A stretch of DNA of 64,000 nt. It comes from Theropithecus gelada. Taxonomy: Eukaryota; Chordata; Mammalia; Primates; Cercopithecidae. Under the pieces are notes generated by a model, which was not told the origin of the DNA, searched no databases, and saw nothing but the letters and a program-made list of their open reading frames with translations. Where the stretch lies: the NCBI RefSeq assembly GCF_003255815.1, contig NC_037669.1:132479307-132543306 (forward strand), given 5' to 3'. Numbering within the stretch: position 1 is the first letter of the stretch; each line of letters opens with the position of its first letter. Made by a program: the position numbers and the translations under genes. Positions 33,092-42,174 of the stretch are shown one piece after another.

Positions 33092-33124
33092 TTATGTTTG
33101 TACCCCTAAAGGGTACAAACATAA
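33092..33124. repeat. Perfect 14-bp inverted repeat at repeat junction
   Basis: TTATGTTTGTACCC (33092-33105) and its exact complement GGGTACAAACATAA (33111-33124) flank a 5-base loop CTAAA. It lies exactly at the border between MaLR and L1M sequence, so it probably arose with the joining event (micro-inversion or fold-back synthesis). Confidence 0.95.
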
Positions 33125-33290
33125 ATCCAATGTTTAATTGGATGTAGAGTGACTATACTTAACAAAAATGTATTGTACTCAGGTGATGGACACCCTAAAT
33201 AACCTCAGTTTATCATTACATGTTATATATACATTACAAAATTTCACATGTACCCCATAAGTTTGTACAAATAAAAAATAAGATCTATAT
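33092..33290 (+). mobile_element. L1M-type 3'UTR fragment
   Basis: GGGTACAAACATAAATCC, GGATGTAGAGTGACTATACTTAACAAAAATGTATTGTACTC, GATGGACACCCTAAATAACCTCAG, AATTTCACATGTACCCCATAAGTTTGTACAAATAAAAAATAAG: an L1M 3' end in sense, abutting the MaLR fragment through a short perfect inverted repeat. Confidence 0.72.
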
Positions 33291-33319
33291 AATTAGTTTA
33301 TAGTTTCCATATCTCATAT

Positions 33320-33500
33320 TTTACAACCTTATGCCATTTGATTTTCACAATCAATTTATATGGTATGCATGCCCTGGGCTGTTTCCCCCATTTTCTAGAG
33401 TAGGAAACTGAGTTGATGGTGTTAAGAGAAGTCAGTTGATTAGAAAATGACCTATCAAGATTTAAATTCAAGTTCTGGAATTCAAGCCTAGGGCTCATTT
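33320..33500 (-). mobile_element. MIR SINE, antisense
   Basis: ATGCCATTTGATTTTCACAATCAATTTATATGG, CATTTTCTAGAGTAGGAAACTGAGTTGATGG, AAGTCAGTTGATTAG, AAATTCAAGTTCTGGAATTCAAGCCTAGGGCTC: antisense MIR body. Confidence 0.8.
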
Positions 33501-36166
33501 CTACTCTGCCATGAAACCTAACTGGGTTTCTGATTTCTCAGTCGTGTTGTGTTTGGTTTGTTTTGAGGACAGATGAGTTCAGTTCGGTGAACAACAACTG
33601 AATGCCAGGCATTTTCATGGTAGGTATCGACCTTACTACAAAAGTACTCATAAATATTCCTCTTTTGGCTAGGATCAAAGCAGTTTATCTTTTTATGTTT
33701 AAGTTCTGGTATTCTTTTTTTAAAATAGTGGTGATTTAGGGGAATCATATCTAGTCTTAAAAATCTAAAGTTTTCATCTCAAGGGTACTGTTGACCATGT
33801 GTCTGATGGTGGAACTCTGACCATTGTCTTGTGTTTTGGGATCCAGGTTTGTACAGCTCCTGAAGGGCAGAGATCTCTTCAGAGGCAGGTCTTGGTCACC
33901 TACTTCCCCATGTTCTTGGGTCTCCCCTTTTATATCCTTTCCTAGCCTCCATGGCACCAACTTCCTTGATCTTGTGATTTCTTTCTCCCCTCCCCTCCCC
34001 TCCCCTCCCCTGGCTGCTGCTGCTTCTCCTCCTTCACCATTGAAGCAGGAATAACCTTCACTGAATGATTAGAGAACATCTCTGGACAGTTATATAGGCC
34101 CTCTTCCTCCAGTTCCTTGATTTGAGAGCTATAGATACCTGTTCCTCTGTTTTGAGGACAGTTGGAGAAGCAGGGGCTCAGTAGGTATGACAGTTGCTCT
34201 GTGTTTGCTAGCAGAAGCACATATAGTCAGCAGTGTGGGGTCTACCCTTCCTGGACCAGTCTTTATAGATGTTCTTACATGGATGCAATTCTCACCACTA
34301 GCAGAACATGCCTCAGCCAGTGACTAATTGAATCTCATTTGCTTTGTCACTTGCTGGGTGATTGCAGGCTTTCCCTTGAATTTATGACAGATTCTGGCCA
34401 AAGAGCTCTTTAGAAATTGGGGGACTTGGGGAATTTTAAGAGAATTAGGCTCTGGGTCGACACAAGGTTGGAAACCTGACATCCTTCCCATTTTTCTTCT
34501 CTTCAGATCTAACAAAACAATAGTCAATTAAGTGAACAACCAGGCTTCCTGCTTTATTGGGCACTGTTTCCATCATTGAAGGACTTAGCAGATTGAATAA
34601 TTTGTGTATTTGCGGCAAACATATTTCAGAAATGAATGCACCCAGCCATCTGAATTTATATTCAGAAATAAAATTATAATTAAATATAGAAACAATCAGC
34701 TTGCCTCTATGCTGAAGATGTTGTTAATGGATTTTCTAGAGGTGAGCACCATCACTTTCTGTATTCCAATGATGTTCAAGATTCATGGTTTATAGGTTCC
34801 TGCATCATTTGTGATGGGCACAGAACCCTGGAAAACCGATGACTGGTTTATTGGAAGCCAAGCTCTTAGACATTATGTGCAAATTTAGGAGTCACTGTGG
34901 CTATAATTTCAAGTGTCATATGTTACCTGGAATGGATTGAGTCCAATATTTTCATTACTAACTTCCTTCAATTAACTTTTCTTTATCTTAGCAGGCAAAC
35001 ATGTCGTATTGTCACTCAGTGTCCGAAGGCAATTAACCAACTGACATAACATTTTTAAAAAGTTCAAAGATAAAGCACATTTGCTCAGGAAAAATTACTT
35101 GGTGATTTTCTCTTGTTAATTAATTTCCCAGTCATCAGTGCTGGCCTCCAGCTTTTGTCTGGCCACTTTCCTTTTTCACCAACTTGCCATTTCTTCAGCC
35201 TTGTAAACACAGGAAGCTAGTGAATTGATCTAGCCATACTTTGACAAAGAGTTGAAGGCAGCTGCATCCTGGGCATCTGTTGCCTTCTGGAAATGTGTCA
35301 AGGTTCCTTTCCCTACACAGGGGAAACCAGGGGTCAGCAGAGGGCAATGCTGTGAGCAGCTCCAGAGTGAATTTGTGAATAATCTTGGTGTTTTCTACTC
35401 TGTGCAGGTGGGGGATGGGGCCAGTAGCAGAGGTGATCACAGAGGCAGTTAGGAGAGAATCACATCTCCCTAGCTGAGCCTGGAGCTCTGGATGCAGCCA
35501 GAGGGCTTTTGCCCTACAGTACTTCAGAGACAAACATTTTAGAAACAAACGGCATTTGCAGTAGCATGATCTATACACATTCTCCAATACAAACTGTCTG
35601 CTTTTTCCATTTGGACACTTGTTGAGAAGGGCCCAGCATTCCAAACATGGTCCCCTCCTTCTTCTTCAGATCTCTTCTTCTACAATGGGTGGCAGGGGCA
35701 GAGAGTCAGGTTCCTTCTGTCCAGGAGAGACCTCATTTATCTTTGCTTTACTTGGGTCAGTTGATGTTTTGAGGGCAGCCTCTTGAGGACTTCTCATCAC
35801 TCCACTCTCTCTCCCCAGAAGGGGCGTTACAGACGAGGCCGTGGAGGCCCAAGAGGTTCGGCTACTTTCCTACGTTCACATGGCTGCTTGGTGATGGAGG
35901 CAGCTTCTTCCAGAATTCCCACTCTTGCTCAGGGACTGTGATATTCTGGACTGGAGCAGCAGACCTCTGCCAAGTGGGGCCTAAACCAGATGAGTCCTCC
36001 AGTCAGGCTGGGTCAGGGTGAGGTACCCCATACAGAGGGCAGCCTGTTGTTCAGGAGGGGCGCCTCTCTGAGGCTCCTCGGGTGTGTCATTCCTTAACTC
36101 CAGAGTTGGGCTAAATGCCTCTTTCTGATTCCACTGAAGTACTTACTCTTGTATATTGAATTTGTC
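33501..36166. other. No gene recognised
   Basis: Mostly unrecognised. A 149-codon minus-strand frame at 35195-35644 is the longest frame outside known repeats, but it has no motif or codon signal that I recognise. A weak antisense MIR-like block (GGAGGCCCAAGAGGTTCGGCTAC) lies near 35843-35900. Confidence 0.35.
33985..34010. repeat. (CTCCC)n with quadruplex potential
   Basis: Five consecutive CCCC tracts each separated by one T. The minus strand therefore reads five GGGG tracts with single-A loops, which fits the G-quadruplex pattern, and the C-strand fits an i-motif. CTGCTGCTGCTT follows immediately. Confidence 0.95.
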
Positions 36167-36167
36167 T

Positions 36168-36385
36168 TCTCGGATTATTATTAATGGCTAATTTTTATTA
36201 AATATTTACTAAGGGCCAGGATCTCTTCTACATGCCCTAAAATAGTGTCTTTTTAAATTATCATGACAATTGTATAAGGAGATTTCCGTTATCCTCATCC
36301 CGCAGATGAGGAAACTGGAACTCACAGAAGGTAAAACTGTTGCTGGAAGGCACACAAAAAGTGATAGAATTTGGGCCTCCCTCTC
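36168..36385 (-). mobile_element. MIR SINE, antisense, near full length
   Basis: TTATTATTAATGGCTAATTTTTATTAAATATTTACTAAGGGCCAGGATCTCTTCTACATGCCC, ATCATGACAATTGTATAAGGAG, ATCCTCATCCCGCAGATGAGGAAACTGGAACTCACAGAAGG, AAAAAGTGATAGAATTTGGGCCTCC: complete antisense MIR order. Confidence 0.88.
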
Positions 36386-36689
36386 CCTACTCCAGGGCAG
36401 AGCTTTCTGCAGAACAGATGCTCAATAACTGTTAATTTGTGTCATCTGTTTTTATTTTTGTAAGGTCAGGCAAGATCTTCCACTCTGGAAGAGCAGAGGG
36501 GCCAGTAGAGACTACTTTTGCTACTTAGATGAGCAAGATCCCATCCTCAAGCACCGACCTATTGTTTCCTCTCTATTCACTTAGTCCAGTGTGTATTGTG
36601 CATGGCACAAGGACAACAGGCCACGACTTGTGTTATGAGGACTTGTCTGTACAAAGTGTTATGTAAACCAAGTAGAGGGAGTCATAAAC
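36386..36689. other. No gene recognised
   Basis: Unrecognised. CAGAACAGATGCTCAATAACTGTTAATTTGTG near 36410 is L2-tail-like. Confidence 0.35.
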
Positions 36690-37010
36690 TGCTGGGGGAG
36701 CAAGAAAAGATTTCACAGAGAAAGAAACACTGGATTTGGGTACTGCAGGATGTGCAGGAGTCCTCCAAGTACAGGCAAGCAGAGGGCATGCACAGAGAGG
36801 AACAGCATGTGCAAAGAAAAGGTGGCAGGAAGGGGCCTGATGTGTTCACAGAAAGGAGAGGTTTGGTGTTACTGCAGGGTAGGGGATACATGGTAGAGAT
36901 TTTAAGGACAGGATGGGGAAAGAAGGGAAAAAAATCTAGCTGTGAAAAGGCCTTATGCTGTGTTAAGTTTGGAAGGCTTATCCAATCTATAATTTATAGT
37001 GCAGGATAGA
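36690..37010 (-). mobile_element. Possible L2, antisense
   Basis: GCATGCACAGAGAGGAACAGCATGTGCAAAGAAAAGGTGGCAGGAAGGGGCCTGATGTGTTCA and GTGAAAAGGCCTTATGCTGTGTTAAG follow the antisense L2 order seen more clearly at 42175-42665. The 137-codon frame across 36596-37009 is therefore likely a chance frame. Confidence 0.42.
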
Positions 37011-37348
37011 ATTGTTATTTGAATAGGAGGTAGGGAAAAACTCTGGCAAATGTACATTCATAGGTACTTTCCCTAATAAAGTAGAGAAGGAGGGAGAGCC
37101 TTGGCAGCACAACACCTTGGAGATTACAGATTTTCATGGATCCCTTCTGTTCAGCAAGTCAAAAAAGAATGGGAAATGAGGGATAAAAGATCCCATTTCA
37201 GTTCAGAAGAACCCATACAAGGCAACAATTCTGTTTTAAAGGCTATGAGGATAGAAGCTGAGTACATCAACTTGCGTTTGCTGCAGATGTGAGAAAGGGA
37301 TTTGACCAGACCCCAAGCTGACTAAAAGCAGCTGGGCCAAAGATAATC
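37011..37348. other. No gene recognised
   Basis: Unrecognised sequence up to the L1 insertion site. Confidence 0.35.
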
Positions 37349-37362
37349 CACACTCAATTTCT
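37349..37362. repeat. Target-site duplication, left copy
   Basis: CACACTCAATTTCT, identical to 38207-38220. The pair bounds a single L1 insertion that includes both an antisense and a sense L1 piece. Confidence 0.95.
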
Positions 37363-37424
37363 TTCTTTCCCTTGCCTTCCCTTGCCTTCCCTTGCTTTCC
37401 CTTGCCTTCCCTTTCTTTTTTGAG
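37363..37424. repeat. Pyrimidine 10-mer repeat derived from L1 tail
   Basis: About four units of CCCTTGCCTT (one with CTTT), flanked by TTTC/TTTT. It occupies the place of the L1 poly(A) tail, between the target-site duplication and the L1 3' end, so on the L1 sense strand the tail reads as an AAGGCAAGGG repeat. Confidence 0.9.
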
Positions 37425-38085
37425 GGCCCTCTACATTTAGTTTTAATTTTAATTTTTTTAAGTTCCGGGATACATGTGCAGAACGTGCAAGTTTGTTACA
37501 TAGGTATACATGTGCCATGGTGGTTTGCTGCACCCATCAACCCATCATCTAGGTTTTAAGGCCTTTATGCATTAGGTATTTGTCCTAATGCTCTCCCTCC
37601 CCTTGCCCCCAACCCCTCCACAGGCCCTGGTGTGTGGTATTCCCCTCCCTGTGTCCATGTGTTCTCATTGTTCAACTCCCACTTATAAGTGAGAACATGT
37701 GGTGGTTGGTTTTCTGTTCCTGTGTTAGTTTGCTGAGAATGATGGCTTCCAATTTCATCCATGTCCCTGTTTGCAGGGCATGAACTCATTGTTTTTTATG
37801 GTTATACAGTATTCCATGGTGTATACGTGCCACATTTTCTGTATCCAGTCTATCACTGATGGGCATTTGGGTTGGTTCCATGTCTTTGCTATTGTAAATA
37901 GTGCTGCAATAAACATATGTGTGCATGTGTCTTTATAGTAGAATGATTTATAATCCCTTGGGTATATACCCAATAATGGGATTGCTGGGTCAAATGGTAT
38001 TTCTGGTTCTAGATCCTTGAGGAATTGCCACACTGTCTTTCCACAATGGTTGAACTAATTTACACTCCCACCAACAGTGTGAAAG
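37425..38085 (-). mobile_element. L1PA 3' part of 5'-inverted insertion
   Basis: Antisense 3'UTR and ORF2 C-terminal region: AAGTTCCGGGATACATGTGCAG, CATCAACCCATCATCTAGGTTTTAAGGCC, GAGAATGATGGCTTCCAATTTCATCC, TCCCTTGGGTATATACCCAATAATGGGATTGCTGGG, ending CACTCCCACCAACAGTGTGAAAG. A ~30-bp extra block GAGGGCCCTCTACATTTAG... lies between the L1 end and the repeat tail and may be a short 3' transduction. The 3'UTR form is an older L1PA. Confidence 0.94.
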
Positions 38086-38206
38086 CATAGTATTGGAAGT
38101 TCTGGCCAGGGCAATCAGGCAAGAGAAAGAAATAAAGGGCATTGAAATAGGAAGAGAGGAAGTCAAATTGTCTGTTTGCAGATTACATGACTGTATATTT
38201 AGAAAA
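38086..38206 (+). mobile_element. Inverted 5' piece of the same L1
   Basis: CATAGTATTGGAAGTTCTGGCC through GTCAAATTGTCTGTTTGCAGATTACATGACTGTATATTTAGAAAAC is sense L1 ORF2 around the reverse-transcriptase active-site codons. It equals about 48406-48528 of the full-length copy, with GAT to GATT damage at the catalytic Asp codons. It follows an antisense piece and ends at the right target-site duplication, which is the signature of twin priming. About 1.3 kb of ORF2 between the two pieces is missing. Confidence 0.93.
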
Positions 38207-38220
38207 CACACTCAATTTCT
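38207..38220. repeat. Target-site duplication, right copy
   Basis: CACACTCAATTTCT, exact copy of 37349-37362. Confidence 0.95.
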
Positions 38221-38367
38221 ATTGGCAAATACAAGATCAGGCTCTAGGAACCAGAAGGAAGTTCAGAATATCATTTGGGGGTCTTTAGTAGGGTGCAAAA
38301 AGTTATATCCTCTAACAAACAAGAGCAGAAACCGTAAGGAGAGGCTTTGTTTTAAAAGAAAACAGGA

Positions 38368-38678
38368 GGCCGGGCGCAGTGGCTCAAGCCTGTAATCCAG
38401 CACTTTGGGAGGCCGAGACGGGCGGATCACGAGGTCAGGAGATTGAGACCATCCTGGCTAACATGGTGAAACCCCGTCTCTGCTAAAAAAATACAAAAAA
38501 CTAGCTGGGCAAGGTGGCGGGCGCCTGTAGTCCCAGCTACACAGGAGGCTGAGGCAGGAGAATGGTAAACCTGGGAGGCGGAGCTTGCAGTGAGCTGAGA
38601 TCTGGCCACTGCACTCCAGCCCGGGCAACAGAGCAAGACTCTGTCTCAAAAAAAGAAAAATAATAAAGTAAAAAAAAT
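38368..38678 (+). mobile_element. AluYRa-type, full length, with TSD
   Basis: Complete sense Alu from GGCCGGGCGCAGTGGCTC. It has CTCAAGCCTG, GGCCGAGACGGGCGG, AAAAAACTAGCTGGGCAAGG and GAGATCTGGCCACTGC, which are variants of the monkey AluYRa group and differ from human AluY. The tail is (A/G/T)-rich. Target-site duplications AAAAGAAAACAGGA (38354-38367) and AAAAGAAAAAAGGA (38679-38692) differ at one base. This is the main basis for placing the window in an Old World monkey. Confidence 0.97.
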
Positions 38679-38692
38679 AAAAGAAAAAAGGA

Positions 38693-39110
38693 TGATGAGG
38701 GTTAAAAAGGGCTATGAGTAAAAGAAGCCAAGAATGCAAGAAAAGTAAGAATGGGAGGCAGAATAAAAATTCATATTGAAGACAGTAACATCTGAGTTCA
38801 AATGATAAAATCAAGTCCTGGACAAACTTAGGAAGTTTCCCCAGGATGCAGAAGAAAGGAAAAAGAAATAAAAATGAGGTCAAGAAAACTGTAAACATGG
38901 AGGACAATAAATGGAACTCTAACCTAAATCTCTGTTTACAAGTAAACGTAAGAGTTAGAAATAAAAGAGTAATCAAAGTCATCATTACAGGAAACTTTCC
39001 TGAGCTAAACCCTTTTTTCAGCTGATTGAGATATGCAGCTGAAAAGGCTACATGGGGAGAGGGTTTAACATACTGTGCATAGAGATGGAGTTGAGTGCAG
39101 GTAAGGATCA
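38693..39110. other. Spacer between inverted Alus
   Basis: A-rich unrecognised sequence. The 228-codon minus-strand frame that covers 38458-39144 runs through both this spacer and Alu sequence and is not a gene. Confidence 0.5.
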
Positions 39111-39121
39111 TGACTGCTTTA

Positions 39122-39356
39122 TTTTTATTTTTTATTTTTTTCAAGATGGTGTCTCACTGTTGCCCAGGCTGGAGTGCAGTGGCACAATCTAGGCTCACTG
39201 CAACCCCTGTCTCCTGGGTTCAAGCGATTCTTCTGCATCAGCTTCCCAAGTAGCTGGGACTACAGGTGTGTGCCACCATGCCCGGCTGACTTTTTGTATT
39301 CGAACTCCTGACCTCAAATGATCCTCCCACCTTGGCCTCTGAAAGTTCTGGGACTG
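39122..39356 (-). mobile_element. Alu with internal deletion, antisense, with TSD
   Basis: Antisense Alu from a TTTATTTTTA tail. The linker TTTTTGTATT joins directly to CGAACTCCTGACCTC, so ~45 bp of the left arm are missing, and the extreme 5' end is also absent (stops at GTTCTGGGAC). Target-site duplications TGACTGCTTTA at 39111-39121 and 39357-39367 are perfect. It lies inverted to the Alu at 38368. Confidence 0.94.
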
Positions 39357-39367
39357 TGACTGCTTTA

Positions 39368-39594
39368 GATGAATGAAACGCTCTACTGGTTTGGTTCTTT
39401 CATGCACTGGGCTGGAGTGGGTTAGGGTTTGACTTTGAAATGTGGCAGAGCTGTGCCAGATTCTGAGACATGTCAGAGCTGTTGAAGCTTTGCCTTGACC
39501 TTGTTCTTGACCTGGAGTCTGATCATGTATCTGCCCATCCTCTGCTTCTACCCTGAGCCAACTCTTTTCAGCAAAGCATGGGGCCCCTCCTCCC
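39368..39594. other. No gene recognised
   Basis: Unrecognised; contains CCTTGACCTTGTTCTTGACC. Confidence 0.35.
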
Positions 39595-39728
39595 AGGGCT
39601 GCCAGATTTAGTAAAGAAAAGGACAGGATTCCTAACTAAACTTGAATTTCAGATAAACAAATTGGGACATATATTCAAAAATTATGTGAAATTAAATTTG
39701 AAATCTGTATTTTATCTAGCAACCCTAC
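39595..39728. mobile_element. Short palindromic DNA transposon (MITE-like)
   Basis: Left end AGGGCTGCCAGATTTAGTAAA and right end TTTATCTAGCAACCCTAC are imperfect inverted repeats, and the inner block TTGAATTTCAGATAAACAAATTGGGACATA is mirrored by TTAAATTTGAAATCTGTATTTTATC. A ~130-bp self-complementary element of this form is a common mammalian non-autonomous transposon (possibly MER53-like; name uncertain). Confidence 0.6.
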
Positions 39729-40273
39729 TCTTTCACTTGCTCACTTTTTCCTAACACTTGCCTTCATTTCCTTCCATTCTCAGACTCTTGTATACATATT
39801 TGAAGGTTTTTGTTTCACTTGCCAATATTTGGGCTAGCACTAACTTGAAAAATTCCAACATCTAACGAGATAGAATATCGCTCAGTAATCATAAACATTT
39901 CTTCACAGTATAGTCCCTTTTGTATCAGGTCCTATGGAAGCTTTTATACAATTTCTAATTTTGTCATGAAATTTCTGCCAAAGCCTGTCCTCAGAATCCA
40001 TACCCTTAGTTAACAGAATGATTAGCACACATGTGTAAAGTTAAGCTAAGGAAATGGACATCTATTTAAAATTATATATTCACGTCATTGTTTGAAAAAA
40101 TTTCTCCAAAATATTAGCAGTGATTTCCTCTGAGTAACAAGATTTTTAAAAAGCGATAGTTTTTTCTTCATCTGGTTCTAGATTTTTGAAGTGTTAACAC
40201 GAGAATAAAACATTTCATAATAAATAATAAAGATACTTTCATTTAAAAAAAAAATTGGATTTCAAGATGATCC
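39729..40273. other. No gene recognised
   Basis: AT-rich, unrecognised. Confidence 0.35.
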
Positions 40274-40274
40274 A

Positions 40275-40450
40275 TAATTCAAAAGTCTTGCCAGTAACTC
40301 TTAAACTTGATTGTGCTTCAGAATCACATGAGGAGCTCTTAAAAATTACAAACTACTTCCTGGGTTTTACCTCTTACTTAATGAATCAATCTCTATCACT
40401 AGATCCAGGAGTCAGTGTTTTGGAAAAGCTTCCCAGGTGGATCTGATGGA
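40275..40450 (+). mobile_element. MER5A-like hAT element
   Basis: CCAGTAACTCTTAAACTTGATTGTGCTTCAGAATCACATGAGGAGCTCTTAAAAATTAC, CTCTATCACTAGATCCAGGAGTCAGTG and AAGCTTCCCAGGTGGATCTGATG follow MER5A order (TTCTCAAACTT...CATCAGAATCACCTGGAG...CCCAGGTGAT). Confidence 0.62.
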
Positions 40451-41528
40451 GTCTGAGTGGCATCTACCCTTGGACTGGCATTCAGGAGCCAGAGACTTAG
40501 AAACAAATAGCACGTGCAGTTTTAGATTTCCCAGGTGTGGAGAGAAGTTTCCTCTCTCTGCTGACACATGTATGATAGCCCTAATGAGGATAAATAACTG
40601 TCTTTCTAAAGTTACCTGCTGCCAAGTAAATTTCCTAATTGCCCCGGAACCTTTAGTTGGGCCACTTTGTTTATTTTGACATGAGTTGCTGAAGTATTTT
40701 AAAAGGAATACTTGGAATCTGTGATGGAAGGACTTCAGGCCTTGTTATCCCAGCAGAGGGCAGCAGCCATGGGGTCTGCAGAGAAAGGCCTTGGACCATC
40801 CTCAGGCCTAGCGTGGAAATTGAATCTTTCCTTTTTCTAGCCAACCCAGGAGCAGAGGCAGGAGATGAGATAAACAAGTTAAAACCATTCTGGGTGACAA
40901 GGAGGCTGAGACTTATAGCGTCCTCAGGGATCTGCTGTGATGCCATCCATTTGTAAGATGTTATGTTTAAACATTAGAAAATGTCTTCTGGATACAGCAT
41001 TTAATACAATGAGACAGAAGCAGGAGGAAAGAATAGGGTTAAAGGATTCACTAGGATGGTCAGGCAGCCATAAGGCAATCTGCATTCTTTCTGCATTCTT
41101 TCAATTCTAAGCATAGCATTTTTTAAAATTTACTTTTATTATTGGGTGCTGATTGCATATGAAAATAAGGATCCAGTCACTGAGGCGAAGCTGATTCATC
41201 CTTCCAGCCTCACACAGAGGAAGGGGGCATAGCCCAGCAACCTTTGCTCCCCTGCTGGTGCTGCTCTTTATCTTTTGGGGAGGGGAGCAGGACAGTTGGA
41301 GAAATAGACATCCCTGTGGCCAAAACCACCTGGGGACAAATGTCCTTATCATTCAGTTTCCCTTATCTGATCCCTTACACATTTTTTTTTTTTTTCCAAT
41401 TGCAAATCCTCAGGCTTATCTGGCAGATTTAAGTTGAGGAAAAACCAAAGCTTATTAATTTATTTCCGGAGTTTCAAGGGACTCTTTAGCTATCTTAGAG
41501 CTGAATGTAACAGCCAGCCTGAAACTTA
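40451..41528. other. No gene recognised
   Basis: Unrecognised. Overlapping opposed frames at 40437-40946 and 41107-41432 have no motif. Confidence 0.35.
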
Positions 41529-41529
41529 C

Positions 41530-41700
41530 ATCCTTCTACATCCATCCATCCAATAACATTATGCTAGGCACTAGGTAGGTAGGGATGATGAACAAGAAAG
41601 GATTCCCCCTTACATTTTTTTCTAGCCTAGCAGGGAAGATGTAACTATAAAAATAATGATAAAACATTCTAAATGCTAATACACAGGTAAGACATTAATT
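41530..41700 (-). mobile_element. L2-like 3' end, antisense
   Basis: CATCCATCCATCCAATAACATTATGCTAGGCACTAGGTAGGTAGGGATGATGAACAAGAAAGGATTCC, then CTAGCAGGGAAGATGTAACTATAAAAATAATG: antisense L2 tail grammar. Confidence 0.52.
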
Positions 41701-41719
41701 TTGAAATGGTTTTATTAGA

Positions 41720-41925
41720 TATAGTCTAGCTGTTAAGAGTTATACTATAGGGTCAGATTGCTAAGTTCAAGTCCTATCTCTTTCATATACCTTCTGTGTT
41801 AATCTGGGCAAATATTAATCTTTCTGTGCCCCAGTTCCTCATTTATAAAAGAAGGATAAGTGTGGTATCTAGTAAGTTTCTTAGGAGATTTAAATTAGTT
41901 AGTATGTATTTATTTGAAAACCTCA
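41720..41925 (+). mobile_element. MIR SINE
   Basis: TAGTCTAGCTGTTAAGAGTTATACTATAGGGTCAGATTGCTAAGTTCAAGTCC, ATCTGGGCAAATATTAATCTTTCTGTGCCCCAGTTCCTCATTTATAAAAGAAGGATAAG: sense MIR. Confidence 0.77.
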
Positions 41926-42047
41926 GAAATCACAACCTGAAAGGCAAAAATATAACAGGGAGTTTACACAAACAGTTCTAACTTGTGCCCAACATCATTC
42001 TTGAACATTTTCTCTACCTTTTATCTCGATCCTTCCAAGTAGCACAT

Positions 42048-42079
42048 GGAACAACATGAAAATGGAACAACATGAAAAT
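42048..42079. repeat. Perfect 16-bp tandem duplication
   Basis: GGAACAACATGAAAAT occurs twice in a row (42048-42063 and 42064-42079) with no mismatch. Confidence 0.97.
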
Positions 42080-42174
42080 AATGGTAGGTGAATTGGCTCT
42101 AAGAAAGGAATCTCCTGTGAAAGAAAATTACCAAGTTGTCTCTGGAATAGTGTTTTTAATCCCTTTTAGGGTCA

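Noticed and set aside
35195..35644. 149-codon minus-strand frame outside known repeats
   Set aside because: No recognisable motif, no homology that I can recall, and no splice or codon pattern; a frame of this length is expected by chance on occasion in 64 kb.
36596..37009. 137-codon plus-strand frame
   Set aside because: Overlaps a probable antisense L2; the frame is explained by low stop density in G/A-rich L2 sequence.
38458..39144. 228-codon minus-strand open frame, the longest non-L1 frame
   Set aside because: It runs from antisense AluYRa through A-rich spacer; its C-terminal part is the usual Alu-derived peptide (…SCLSLLCSWDYRRPPPCP…). No independent domain.
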